A stretch of DNA of 64,000 nt, taken from positions 30,802 through 94,801 of the forward strand of contig CAMAXW010000009.1 in NCBI GenBank assembly GCA_945862315.1. The letters run 5' to 3'. The notes beneath the pieces were generated by a model, which had not been told where the DNA came from, made no database searches, and saw nothing but the letters and a program-made list of their open reading frames with translations. The DNA comes from Klebsiella pneumoniae (lineage in GTDB: Bacteria; Pseudomonadota; Gammaproteobacteria; Ga0077536). Both the position numbers and the translations under genes were made by a program. Every line of letters begins with the position of its first letter. Position 1 is the stretch's first letter. Below are positions 1 through 7,409 of the stretch, piece after piece.

Positions 1-1225
1 CAAGCCCCGCCAGCAGTGCGGCGGCGGCAAAGCCTGCCAGACGCGGGTGGGTGGGTGTTAGCCTTGCGTTCAGGCCCACGGCGATTGCCAACAGAGGCCC
101 TAGGCAGGCCAGATAATTACGATGCAAATGCACCATTTCCAGCATGATGAAACTCGATTCCATCGCGTGTCCGGCGAGGAACCAGCACACCCCAAACGTC
201 AACCACGGCAGCCGCTTGCGCAGACCCAGTGCGGCGACCACCAGCGCGCCCAGCCCCAGTAACGCCACCAACGTGGCAGGTGGTGTGAGCAGGCCATGCG
301 AGACTGGAAAGTCATCGTAGAACAGCCCCAACTGACTCAACACCGGCAGCAGCAGAATTTTAACGTAGAGAAAAAGCACACGCGGCTGGGTCAGTAGACG
401 TTCCGCCACGCTGAAGTGGCGATTAAGTGCCGACTGTTCAAACCAAATGGGGTGGGTCAATAAATAAAACGCGCCGGCCAGCAGCGGCAAGACGAGCACA
501 AGACCATAGAACTGATTGAGCGTGCCCCATCGCCCCAGCGTCGCCACCTTGAAGCGCAGCAGGCTGACTTCCATCGCAAATGCAAACAATATCAGCAGTG
601 CGCCGCTTTCTTTGGTCAAGCTCGCCAGCAGCAAACAACCCGGCACCGCCACCCACAGTTGCGCGTAGGCGGGACGTCCCGCCCAGTGTTGGCGACGGGC
701 GTTTAAATAAAATATCAAGCCTAACAGCACAAAGCTCGTTGACAGGCTGGTCATCCGCTGCACCACATACAGGACGCTGGTGAGTTGCAAAGGATGGAGG
801 AGCCAGGCCCCCGTGGTGACCAGTGCCAGCGCCGCACGAATGCCTGCCCGCTCGCCGCCGGCGGTAAGGTCTAACAGGCCGCGCGTGAACCACCACACCA
901 GCACACCGTTGAGCAAATGAATGCCCAAATTCGTAAACTTGAACCAGAAGGGATCGAGCCCCGTGGCGCGAAAATTAAGCAGAAAGCTCACCATGCTCAG
1001 CGGCCGCTTGAGCGGACCCGCGTCGCCGGCCACCAGGGCGAGGCGCACGGCTGGCCAAAAGCCCTGATCGGCCTGAACACCGGGATTGGCAACAATATTG
1101 GCGTAGTCGTCAAAAACAAAAGGGCCGCCAAGTCCGCGCCAGTAAACCAGCGTCGTGAGCACCAGCAACAGCGTGAGCGCCAGCACTTCGGGGCAGCAGG
1201 GGGAACGGGCGTTGGTGGGTAACAT
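1..1225 (-). CDS. Polytopic GT-C-like glycosyltransferase (TMTC/PMT-like), partial, downstream of pilA
   Basis: I read this by translating the minus strand from the ATG at 1225. The frame stays open for 408 codons to the window edge, so the C-terminus is missing. The protein is very hydrophobic with many membrane segments. An early extracytoplasmic loop carries FVFDDYANI (about residues 36-44); an acidic pair there is typical of GT-C enzymes that use lipid-linked sugars. Further on come a LHPLQLTSVLYVVQRM stretch and a TKESG motif, a pattern I associate with bacterial relatives of the TMTC/PMT O-mannosyltransferases. Those often end in TPR repeats, which would lie beyond the window. The position directly behind pilA suggests pilin glycosylation, but that is inference. 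It could instead modify another envelope protein or glycan. Confidence 0.72.
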   Translation of the reverse strand, partial: MLPTNARSPCCPEVLALTLLLVLTTLVYWRGLGGPFVFDDYANIVANPGVQADQGFWPAVRLALVAGDAGPLKRPLSMVSFLLNFRATGLDPFWFKFTNLGIHLLNGVLVWWFTRGLLDLTAGGERAGIRAALALVTTGAWLLHPLQLTSVLYVVQRMTSLSTSFVLLGLIFYLNARRQHWAGRPAYAQLWVAVPGCLLLASLTKESGALLILFAFAMEVSLLRFKVATLGRWGTLNQFYGLVLVLPLLAGAFYLLTHPIWFEQSALNRHFSVAERLLTQPRVLFLYVKILLLPVLSQLGLFYDDFPVSHGLLTPPATLVALLGLGALVVAALGLRKRLPWLTFGVCWFLAGHAMESSFIMLEMVHLHRNYLACLGPLLAIAVGLNARLTPTHPRLAGFAAAALLAGL

Positions 1226-1259
1226 GCGGAAGTGCGCGCCCTTAGGCACTCAGCAGAGA

Positions 1260-1302
1260 CTCCCCGGCAGTGCCGGGGAGTTGGCTAGCAGCGTGTCGCT
1301 GC
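1260..1302 (-). terminator. Tandem hairpins between pilA and the downstream membrane gene
   Basis: Two perfect inverted repeats follow the pilA stop codon on the minus strand. The first is GCAGCG-ACA-CGCTGC (1302-1288). The second is CTCCCCGGCA paired with TGCCGGGGAG (1280-1260). Neither is followed by a clear run of T. They fit a leaky attenuator or an mRNA-stabilising 3' structure that lets pilA be expressed far above the downstream gene. This role is inferred. Confidence 0.5.
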
Positions 1303-1740
1303 CTAGCGGCAGGAAGCCGGCCGATATTTTGCGGGCAAAGTGCCGCCACCAGAGCCTGTCGACGTGCAGTCAAACTTGATCGCACCGGTATTGGTGGTGG
1401 GTTTCAGGAACAGGGTAGCCGAGGCTAGTGGTGCTTGAGCGGTATAGACGATCGTAATCAAACCAGCCGCTCCAACCGTAACGCTTTTCACGCTATTACC
1501 CGCGATGCTTGCTGCAGACGGCATGCCGGCGAGCGCGTTGCTGGTCGGCAAACTGCCGTTGGTAGCGTAATACTCCGCGACCGCCGTTTTGGCGGCGGAA
1601 GCCAGTGACAAGCCTTCAGTGACCTTCGCACGGACCATATAGTCCTGATACGCCGGGATGGCGACTGCCGCCAAAATGCCGATGATCGCGACCACGATCA
1701 TGAGTTCGATAAGGGTAAAACCCTGTTGGACCTTTTTCAT
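1303..1740 (-). CDS. pilA: Type IV major pilin PilA
   Basis: A 145-residue prepilin, the structural subunit of the type IV pilus. The leader is seven residues (MKKVQQG), cleaved by PilD before Phe, followed by [20 protein letters not shown]. The mature residue-5 glutamate is therefore present (Glu12 of the precursor). The C-terminal disulfide loop is bounded by Cys125 and Cys144 and is rich in Ser, Thr and Gly. A good ribosome site (GGAG) lies about 8 bases before the ATG. A sigma-54 promoter lies upstream, and pilR-pilS lies just beyond it on the same strand, so regulator and target are adjacent. The product could be confused with a minor pilin, but the short leader, length, C-terminal loop and strong promoter argue for the major subunit. 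Confidence 0.95.
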   Translation of the reverse strand: MKKVQQGFTLIELMIVVAIIGILAAVAIPAYQDYMVRAKVTEGLSLASAAKTAVAEYYATNGSLPTSNALAGMPSAASIAGNSVKSVTVGAAGLITIVYTAQAPLASATLFLKPTTNTGAIKFDCTSTGSGGGTLPAKYRPASCR

Positions 1741-1854
1741 TGATAACTCCGGAAGTAAAAATAAAGACTCGTTGAACTAACAGACTTCGTTGTCTTCGAA
1801 CCGTCCCTCGCGGCACCGCCCCAAGCATTCGCTATCTGTGGTGATGGGTTAGCG

Positions 1855-1870
1855 AGCAGCAAGTGTGCCA
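1855..1870 (-). promoter_or_regulatory. Sigma-54 (-24/-12) promoter of pilA
   Basis: The minus strand reads TGGCACACTTGCTGC at 1870-1856. The GG and GC dinucleotides are separated by exactly 10 bases, and TGGCAC at -24 matches the consensus; the -12 element is CTGC rather than TTGC. Transcription would start near 1844, giving a leader of about 104 bases. RpoN dependence through PilR is the known mode for pilA in Pseudomonas. Confidence 0.85.
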
Positions 1871-1940
1871 GCTTGACCTATTTGTTAAATTTTGTGTCGC
1901 GCCGGGGTTTTTAAAGGTCATTCGGGACAGATTTGACCTT
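1871..1940 (-). promoter_or_regulatory. Candidate PilR upstream activating region with repeated AGGTCA boxes
   Basis: Three copies of AGGTCA lie just upstream of the sigma-54 element: minus strand at 1940-1931 (AAGGTCAAAT) and 1880-1871 (TAGGTCAAGC), and plus strand at 1914-1920 (AAGGTCA). The copies at 1914-1920 and 1934-1940 form an inverted repeat. A GTGTC, resembling the core reported for PilR sites in Pseudomonas, lies at 1894-1898. Position and repetition suggest an enhancer site; the assignment to PilR is inference. Confidence 0.45.
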
Positions 1941-1999
1941 CTTGCGGGGCCTGAATAAGCGCAAAACGTCACAATGTGACGCATTAGGACAGCCCAACG

Positions 2000-3310
2000 T
2001 CAACTTAAGCCTAAGCGATCTAACCGATAGCGCAGCGCTCGGAAGGAAATACCCAGCAGCTTGGCCGCCTGCGTCTTGTTCCAACGGGTTTGTTCGAGCG
2101 CTTCCAGAATACGCCGGCGTTCGAGCTCGTCGAGCCAGGGTTGCAGTTCGCCAGCCGGTGGGCCGGCTGCCACCGGTAGGGCGGGCAGGAGCAAATCAGC
2201 GACTTCAATGGTGCCGGCGTCGCATAACGCGCAAGCGCGCTCGAGGATGTTTTCCAATTCTCGTACGTTGCCGGGGAACGCATAAGCCCGCAGTGCCGCC
2301 CAGGCCGGTGCGCTCAGCGGCAGCGGCGCTTGGGCTTGGGCCAAGCGCGCCAAGAAATACTGCGCCAGGGGTTCGATGTCCTCAGCCCGCTCGCGCAGGG
2401 GCGGTACTTTGACCTCGATCACATTGATGCGGTAATACAGGTCCTGACGAAACACCCCCCCGGCCACCATGCTGGCCAAATCTTTGTGGGTAGCCGACAG
2501 AATGCGACAGTCGACCGGCTGTTCGTGCGCCGCACCCACCCGCCGAATCCGTTTTTCTTGGACCGCGCGCAACAGTTTCACCTGCAGCGTCAGGGGTAAT
2601 TCGGCCACCTCGTCCAGAAACAGGCTACCGCCGTCCGCCGCTTCAAACAGCCCCATTTTGTCGCTCGTCGCGCCGGTAAAACTCCCTTTAACGTGCCCAA
2701 AGAGTTCGCTCTCGATGAGATCCTGCGCAATGGCCCCACAGTTCACCGGGACAAACGGCTGACTAGCGCGTGAACTTTGCGCATGAATGAGCCGGGCAAC
2801 GAGTTCTTTGCCGGTGCCAGATTCGCCGCTGATATGAATGGGCGCTTGGCTGCGGGCGAGTTTGGCAATGGTCTCGTGCAATTTCTCGATCAGGTGGGAG
2901 CGCCCAATCAGCGGTGCAACGAGGGCGCGCGGCGGTGCAGGCCCCGCTAGCGTCACCGCTTGGGCCACGAGTTTGCGCAGATTGTGCAGGTCTACGGGTT
3001 TGTTGACGAAATCGAAGGCGCCCGCTTTCAAGGCATGAATCGCGGCTTCCATGCTGCCGTGGGCGGTAATCACCGCGACCGGCAAGGCGGCGTAACGTTG
3101 TTGAATCAGACTCACCAAATCCAGCCCGCTGCCATCGGGCAAGCGCATGTCCGTCAGGCACAGGTCGAATGAGTGCGCCGCCAGCGCCGCGCGGGCGGCC
3201 GCCAAGGTAGCCGCTACCGTGGTGGTGATGCCCATGCGGTCCAGCGTGATCGCCAGGAGTTCGCAAATATCCGGTTCATCGTCGACGATTAAAGCGTGCG
3301 GTTGTGCCAT
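2000..3310 (-). CDS. pilR: Type IV pilus sigma-54-dependent response regulator PilR
   Basis: An NtrC-type activator of 436 residues that switches on pilA with RpoN. The receiver domain covers residues 1-120, with acidic residues D10/D11, phosphoacceptor D54 and conserved K104. The AAA+ domain has Walker A GESGTGKE (162-169), the sigma-54 contact loop as GSFTGA (209-214) and Walker B in SLFLDEVAELPL. The C-terminus is a Fis-type helix-turn-helix (NKTQAAKLLGISFRALRYRL). The gene begins 7 bases after the pilS stop, so the two are co-transcribed, and its stop faces the pilA promoter about 130 bases away. Adjacency to pilS and pilA distinguishes it from other NtrC-family regulators. Confidence 0.95.
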   Translation of the reverse strand: MAQPHALIVDDEPDICELLAITLDRMGITTTVAATLAAARAALAAHSFDLCLTDMRLPDGSGLDLVSLIQQRYAALPVAVITAHGSMEAAIHALKAGAFDFVNKPVDLHNLRKLVAQAVTLAGPAPPRALVAPLIGRSHLIEKLHETIAKLARSQAPIHISGESGTGKELVARLIHAQSSRASQPFVPVNCGAIAQDLIESELFGHVKGSFTGATSDKMGLFEAADGGSLFLDEVAELPLTLQVKLLRAVQEKRIRRVGAAHEQPVDCRILSATHKDLASMVAGGVFRQDLYYRINVIEVKVPPLRERAEDIEPLAQYFLARLAQAQAPLPLSAPAWAALRAYAFPGNVRELENILERACALCDAGTIEVADLLLPALPVAAGPPAGELQPWLDELERRRILEALEQTRWNKTQAAKLLGISFRALRYRLDRLGLS

Positions 3311-3317
3311 GGGCGGG

Positions 3318-4949
3318 CTAGCTCATCAAGACTAAGGCATCGGGGTGGGCAAAACAGAGCCTAAAAATACAGCCCTGACTGCCAGCGGACAACAAAGTGA
3401 GGGTGGCCTGATTGGACTCGCACAGTTCGCGGGCGATATACAGGCCCAGCCCGGTACCGCCGCCGAGGCCCGTAAAAAACGGCTCGAAAACTTGGCCAGC
3501 GTCCGCAGGGGGCATTCCAACCCCGGTATCACAAACATCTAATAGGGGTCGACCGCTACCCGGCTGGCGGCTGACCAAAAATTGCACCAAGGGTAAGTAT
3601 CGACTGTAACGCAAAGCATTTTCGGCGAGATTCCACAGCACTTGGTGGAGCTGGCTTTTATCCATCTGCACAACGATATCAGCCTCCTTGGCGACGCAGG
3701 CGAGCGCGCCGGCGTCCAAGCCACGGCGCTCGGCGAATTCAGCGAGAAATGCCTCAAGCCACGGCACCAGCGCAAAGCGCTCCGTGACGGTTGATACGCG
3801 CCGGCCAATCATCAACACATTGCTCACGATGTCGTTCATGCGGGCCGAGTGCTGAGCAATAATTTGCACAAGGCGGCGGTCTTCAGCCGGCAGCGCCGCA
3901 GACTCCCCCAACAGTTGCCCGGCGTGACTAATCGCGCCCAGCGGGTTGCGAATCTCATGGGCGATGCTGGCAGTCAGGCGTCCTAGCGAGGCCAGTTTGA
4001 TTTGCTGTACGCGCTGATGGGTCTCCGCAGCGTCTTGCATGAACACCAACGTGCTGCCGCCATCCACCCGCTCCGCCCGCTCCAGCCGCGCAAACGACAC
4101 AATGACCTCCATCCCATCAGGCCCCAGTGTGAGCGGGGTTCGGGGATTTTCTGCGCGTTGCACCCACGCCAGCCACGCGATGCTCAAAGGCTCCGAGAAA
4201 GCCACCAGCGAACAGCCGGGCACGGCAATGTGCTGCCCCGCCATGCGCAACGCAGCTTCGTTCGCTAACACCACGCACAGCTTGTCGTCCAACACCACAA
4301 TGCCCGATTGCATGCGCTGGACGATGTATTCGTTGAGCTGCGCCAAATTGCGTAACTCCACTGCGCGAGTGGCGGCGAGTGCTGCGCTGTTACGCGCCTG
4401 TTCTGCCAGCCAGGCGGCCAGCAGGCCGGCAGCAAAACAGATAACCCCCAGCAGCGCCGCTTGCGCGTAGCTGGCGGTCGCATAGTCCAAACGGACTATC
4501 CCATAGAGGGTCTGCGCCAGTAACGCGAGGGTCGCCAGCGAGGCGTACGCCACCGCCACCCGCCGCCCTGCCAACAGGCACGATCCGACCGTCGCCACGA
4601 CGAGCAAAATGCCAAAGCCACCGCTAACCCCGCCGCTGGCGTGGATCAGCAGGGTAATGGCTAAAACATCCAGCGGCACCTGCAGATTGCGCAGCAACGA
4701 GAACCCGGCCCACCGGCGCCACGCCAGCAACGCCAACGCCACCGCGGCGCCGAAATACAGCGTGGCGGTCCAACCAACGAGCGGCACAGCGGACGGGGGC
4801 ACTTGGGGCGGCAGCCCCCCGCTCCAGGTCAGCGCACCGCACATGCCGGCGAGCAGCAGGCGGTAAACGTTAAAATAACGCAGTGCGCGCCACGGCTTTT
4901 GCGTGACCTCCTCGTCTAGAGACCCCGCCTCAGCGGGCAGGCTGGTCAT
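3318..4949 (-). CDS. pilS: Type IV pilus sensor histidine kinase PilS
   Basis: Membrane sensor kinase paired with PilR. From the ATG at 4949 it has 543 residues; an in-frame GTG at 4976 would add nine. The N-terminal third holds about six membrane segments. A PAS-like linker follows, then the dimerisation box HEIRNPLGAISHAG with phosphoacceptor H331, an N box (NLAENALRYS, about 440-449) and G boxes (DTGVG about 474-478, and GGGTGLGLYIA). In Pseudomonas PilS senses pilin in the membrane and controls PilR; the same role is likely here. The start overlaps the end of the upstream small gene by about 20 bases, and pilR begins 7 bases downstream. Confidence 0.94.
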   Translation of the reverse strand: MTSLPAEAGSLDEEVTQKPWRALRYFNVYRLLLAGMCGALTWSGGLPPQVPPSAVPLVGWTATLYFGAAVALALLAWRRWAGFSLLRNLQVPLDVLAITLLIHASGGVSGGFGILLVVATVGSCLLAGRRVAVAYASLATLALLAQTLYGIVRLDYATASYAQAALLGVICFAAGLLAAWLAEQARNSAALAATRAVELRNLAQLNEYIVQRMQSGIVVLDDKLCVVLANEAALRMAGQHIAVPGCSLVAFSEPLSIAWLAWVQRAENPRTPLTLGPDGMEVIVSFARLERAERVDGGSTLVFMQDAAETHQRVQQIKLASLGRLTASIAHEIRNPLGAISHAGQLLGESAALPAEDRRLVQIIAQHSARMNDIVSNVLMIGRRVSTVTERFALVPWLEAFLAEFAERRGLDAGALACVAKEADIVVQMDKSQLHQVLWNLAENALRYSRYLPLVQFLVSRQPGSGRPLLDVCDTGVGMPPADAGQVFEPFFTGLGGGTGLGLYIARELCESNQATLTLLSAGSQGCIFRLCFAHPDALVLMS

Positions 4950-5151
4950 GCGATTTGCACTCAAAACTCGCGTCACGCAGCGCGCGCGCGTCCCCCTCCG
5001 GCAGATACACGCCGCACTGCGCGCATTTCACAATCCGTACCGCCTGCTGGACTGGGGCATCGCCGCGCGCGCCCGCACGTCGCCAGCGCCGCCACAGCGA
5101 CCAAACAACCCAGACCAGCAGGGCTACCACCAGCAGTCGACTCAATCCCAT
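4930..5151 (-). CDS. Small membrane protein with CxxC motif (PP0621-like)
   Basis: A 73-residue protein with one N-terminal membrane segment (about 4-18), an Arg-rich stretch (WRRWRRAG) and a CAQCGVYLPEGDA motif typical of a small conserved family found beside pilS. The family usually ends in a second Cys-rich motif of the FCS type; here the end reads FECKSHDQ, so the putative metal or redox site may be altered. Function is unknown. The reading frame overlaps pilS, so the two are probably co-expressed. No signal peptide cleavage site is evident; the segment looks like an anchor. Confidence 0.72.
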   Translation of the reverse strand: MGLSRLLVVALLVWVVWSLWRRWRRAGARGDAPVQQAVRIVKCAQCGVYLPEGDARALRDASFECKSHDQPAR

Positions 5152-5202
5152 TAACGTCCATCCCGAGCAATTTCTAAGGTCCTAGCGTTGCGCGGACGTG
5201 GC

Positions 5203-5270
5203 TGTGACGCAAGTCACGGCGTGCACGTGTTGCGAGCAATCCGATATAGTTCCCCCCCGGACGGTGGGGG
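5203..5270 (+). promoter_or_regulatory. sucCD promoter with CRP-like site and structured leader start
   Basis: TGTGACGCAAGTCACG (5203-5218) matches the CRP/Vfr/Clp half-sites TGTGA-N6-TCACA at all but one position. A good -10, TATAGT, lies at 5245-5250, placing the start near 5257 and the site centre near -46. The -35 region (about 5222-5227) is poor, as expected for an activator-dependent promoter. A CCCCC/GGGGG inverted repeat follows at 5252-5270, and a GGGCT-CTC-AGCCC hairpin lies in the leader at 5299-5311. Regulation is inferred. Confidence 0.5.
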
Positions 5271-5355
5271 CGAAACAACCCAAACCGCTCGGGGCGCTGG
5301 GCTCTCAGCCCCCACAACGCGCGCATTGCCCTATCGATCAGCATGGAGAGGACCG

Positions 5356-6522
5356 ATGAACCTGCACGAATATCAGGCCAAGCAGTTATTTACTGAGTAC
5401 GGGATACCCATCCTTCCCGGCAAAATTGCCCGCACCGCCGACGAAGCGGCCGCCAACGCCCGTGCGCTGGGTGGCGAGGCTTGGCTGGTCAAAGCTCAAG
5501 TACATGCCGGTGGTCGCGGCAAAGCCGGCGGCGTGAAGTTTGTGAAAAGCCCGGAAGCAGCAGCGCTCGCGGCAGGTGCCATGCTCGGCACGCAACTGGT
5601 GACCACGCAGTCCGGGCCCACGGGGCAGCCTGTCAACATTGTGTTGATTGATAGCGCCGCCCAAATTGCCCACGAACTCTACCTCGGTGCGGTGGTTGAT
5701 CGCGCTAGCCGCCGCGTGACGTTTATGGCATCCCGTGCCGGCGGCATGGACATCGAAGAAGTAGCGGCCAACACGCCGGAACTCATTTTTACCGCCAGTA
5801 TTGACCCCGTGCTAGGGCTACAGGATTACCAAACCCGCCTATTGGGTTTTGCCCTGGCGCTGACGGATTCCCAGCGCAAAGAATTAGCGGTCATCTTAAA
5901 AGGGCTGTACCGGCTGTTCATCGATAAAGATCTCAGCCTGCTGGAAATCAACCCACTCGCCATTTTGGCCGACGGGACCCTCGCCGCACTCGATGGCAAA
6001 ATTAACATCGACGACAACGCGCTGTATCGGCAGGCCATCGCCGCGTGGCGCGACCCCACGCAAGAAGACGAAAAAGAGCGCCGCGCGCAGGCTTTCGATC
6101 TGAACTACGTGACGCTCGACGGCAATATTGCCTGCATGGTCAATGGTGCCGGGCTCGCCATGGCCACCATGGACGTCGTCAAGTTGTATGGCGGGGCGCC
6201 GGCTAATTTCTTGGACGTTGGCGGCGGCACCACGGCTGAACGCGTGGCGGAGGCCTTCAAGATCATTACCTCCGATCCCAACGTCAAAGCCATTTTGGTG
6301 AATATTTTTGGCGGCATCGTACGCTGCGACATGATCGCCTCCGGGATCATCTCGGCGGTCAAGGAAGTCGGTGTCAACGTGCCCGTGGTGGTCAGATTGG
6401 AAGGCACCAACGTAGCTGAAGGTAAAAAGATGCTGGCCGACAGCGGGTTAGCGATCTTGAGCGCAGAAGATTTAAGCGATGCCGCCCAGAAGGTCGTGGC
6501 CGCCGTCGCAGGAGCCCATTAA
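5356..6522 (+). CDS. sucC: Succinyl-CoA synthetase (ADP-forming) beta subunit SucC
   Basis: 388 residues, the standard length. It carries the ATP-grasp nucleotide site of the TCA-cycle enzyme that converts succinyl-CoA to succinate with ATP formation. The N-terminus [18 protein letters not shown] is the family signature; [16 protein letters not shown] is the nucleotide-binding loop and [11 protein letters not shown] lies in the C-terminal ligase domain. The start was chosen at 5356 because a GGAGAG ribosome site precedes it and homologs begin there; the open frame upstream to 5188 has no family similarity. The gene overlaps sucD by one base (TAATG). Unlike E. coli, it does not follow the 2-oxoglutarate dehydrogenase genes. 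Confidence 0.97.
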   Translation: MNLHEYQAKQLFTEYGIPILPGKIARTADEAAANARALGGEAWLVKAQVHAGGRGKAGGVKFVKSPEAAALAAGAMLGTQLVTTQSGPTGQPVNIVLIDSAAQIAHELYLGAVVDRASRRVTFMASRAGGMDIEEVAANTPELIFTASIDPVLGLQDYQTRLLGFALALTDSQRKELAVILKGLYRLFIDKDLSLLEINPLAILADGTLAALDGKINIDDNALYRQAIAAWRDPTQEDEKERRAQAFDLNYVTLDGNIACMVNGAGLAMATMDVVKLYGGAPANFLDVGGGTTAERVAEAFKIITSDPNVKAILVNIFGGIVRCDMIASGIISAVKEVGVNVPVVVRLEGTNVAEGKKMLADSGLAILSAEDLSDAAQKVVAAVAGAH

Positions 6523-7397
6523 TGTCCATTCTGATCAACAAACACACACGCGTCCTGGTGCAGGGTTTCACCGGCAAACAGGGTACTTTTCACGCCACGC
6601 AGGCCATCGCTTATGGCACTCAACTGGTGGGCGGGGTCACCCCGGGCCGCGGGGGTAATCAACACCTCGACCGACCCATTTTCGACACTGTCCACGCGGC
6701 GGTCAAAGCGACCGGCGCCGACGCCAGCATGATCTTCGTGCCGCCGCCGTTCGCGGCAGATGCCATCGCCGAAGCGGTCGATGGCGGGATCAAAATCATC
6801 GCCTGCATTACCGAGGGCATTCCGGTACTCGACATGCTGAAAGTGAAGCACATGTTGATGAGCCATCCCGAGGTGCGTCTGATCGGTCCCAACTGCCCGG
6901 GCGTGATTACCCCCGGCGAATGCAAAATGGGCATCATGCCAGCCGCCATTCACCGTCCCGGTCGCATCGGCATCGTCTCGCGCTCCGGCACGCTGACCTA
7001 TGAGGCAGTCCATCAAACCACCAACGCAGGCTTAGGCCAAAGCACCTGCGTGGGCATCGGTGGGGATCCCATTCAGGGCATGAATTTCATCGACTGCCTG
7101 CGCCTGTTCGAAGCGGATCCGCAAACTGAAGGCATCATCATGGTGGGCGAAATTGGCGGCTCCGCCGAAGAAGATGCCGCGGCATTTATTGCCCAGTACG
7201 TGACCAAGCCCGTGGTTGGCTATATTGCCGGCGTGACCGCCCCCCCCGGCAAGCGGATGGGGCACGCGGGTGCCATTATTGCTGGCGGGAAGGGTACGGC
7301 GGCGGATAAATACGCTGCGCTGGAAGCCGCGGGCGTACGCACCGTCAATTCCCCGGCTGAGCTTGGGGCGGCGATGAAGCGTGCGTTACAGGGATAG
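6522..7397 (+). CDS. sucD: Succinyl-CoA synthetase alpha subunit SucD
   Basis: 291 residues; binds CoA and carries the phosphohistidine intermediate of succinyl-CoA synthetase. The N-terminal CoA-binding Rossmann fold includes [18 protein letters not shown]. The signature [10 protein letters not shown] and the active-site histidine region [17 protein letters not shown] near residue 247 are intact. Translation is coupled to sucC through the one-base overlap. The stop is followed after 12 bases by nadE, so the three may share a transcript. Confidence 0.97.
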   Translation: MSILINKHTRVLVQGFTGKQGTFHATQAIAYGTQLVGGVTPGRGGNQHLDRPIFDTVHAAVKATGADASMIFVPPPFAADAIAEAVDGGIKIIACITEGIPVLDMLKVKHMLMSHPEVRLIGPNCPGVITPGECKMGIMPAAIHRPGRIGIVSRSGTLTYEAVHQTTNAGLGQSTCVGIGGDPIQGMNFIDCLRLFEADPQTEGIIMVGEIGGSAEEDAAAFIAQYVTKPVVGYIAGVTAPPGKRMGHAGAIIAGGKGTAADKYAALEAAGVRTVNSPAELGAAMKRALQG

Positions 7398-7409
7398 AAA
7401 GCCGCCTCA

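Noticed and set aside
438..1222. Short open frames at 438-896 and 917-1222
   Set aside because: The 438-896 and 917-1222 frames conflict with a 408-codon membrane-protein frame that stays open across 1-1225.
5188..5355. Upstream in-frame extension of sucC to a TTG at 5188
   Set aside because: It would include the promoter, is not family-like, and the ATG at 5356 has a ribosome site and the standard N-terminus.
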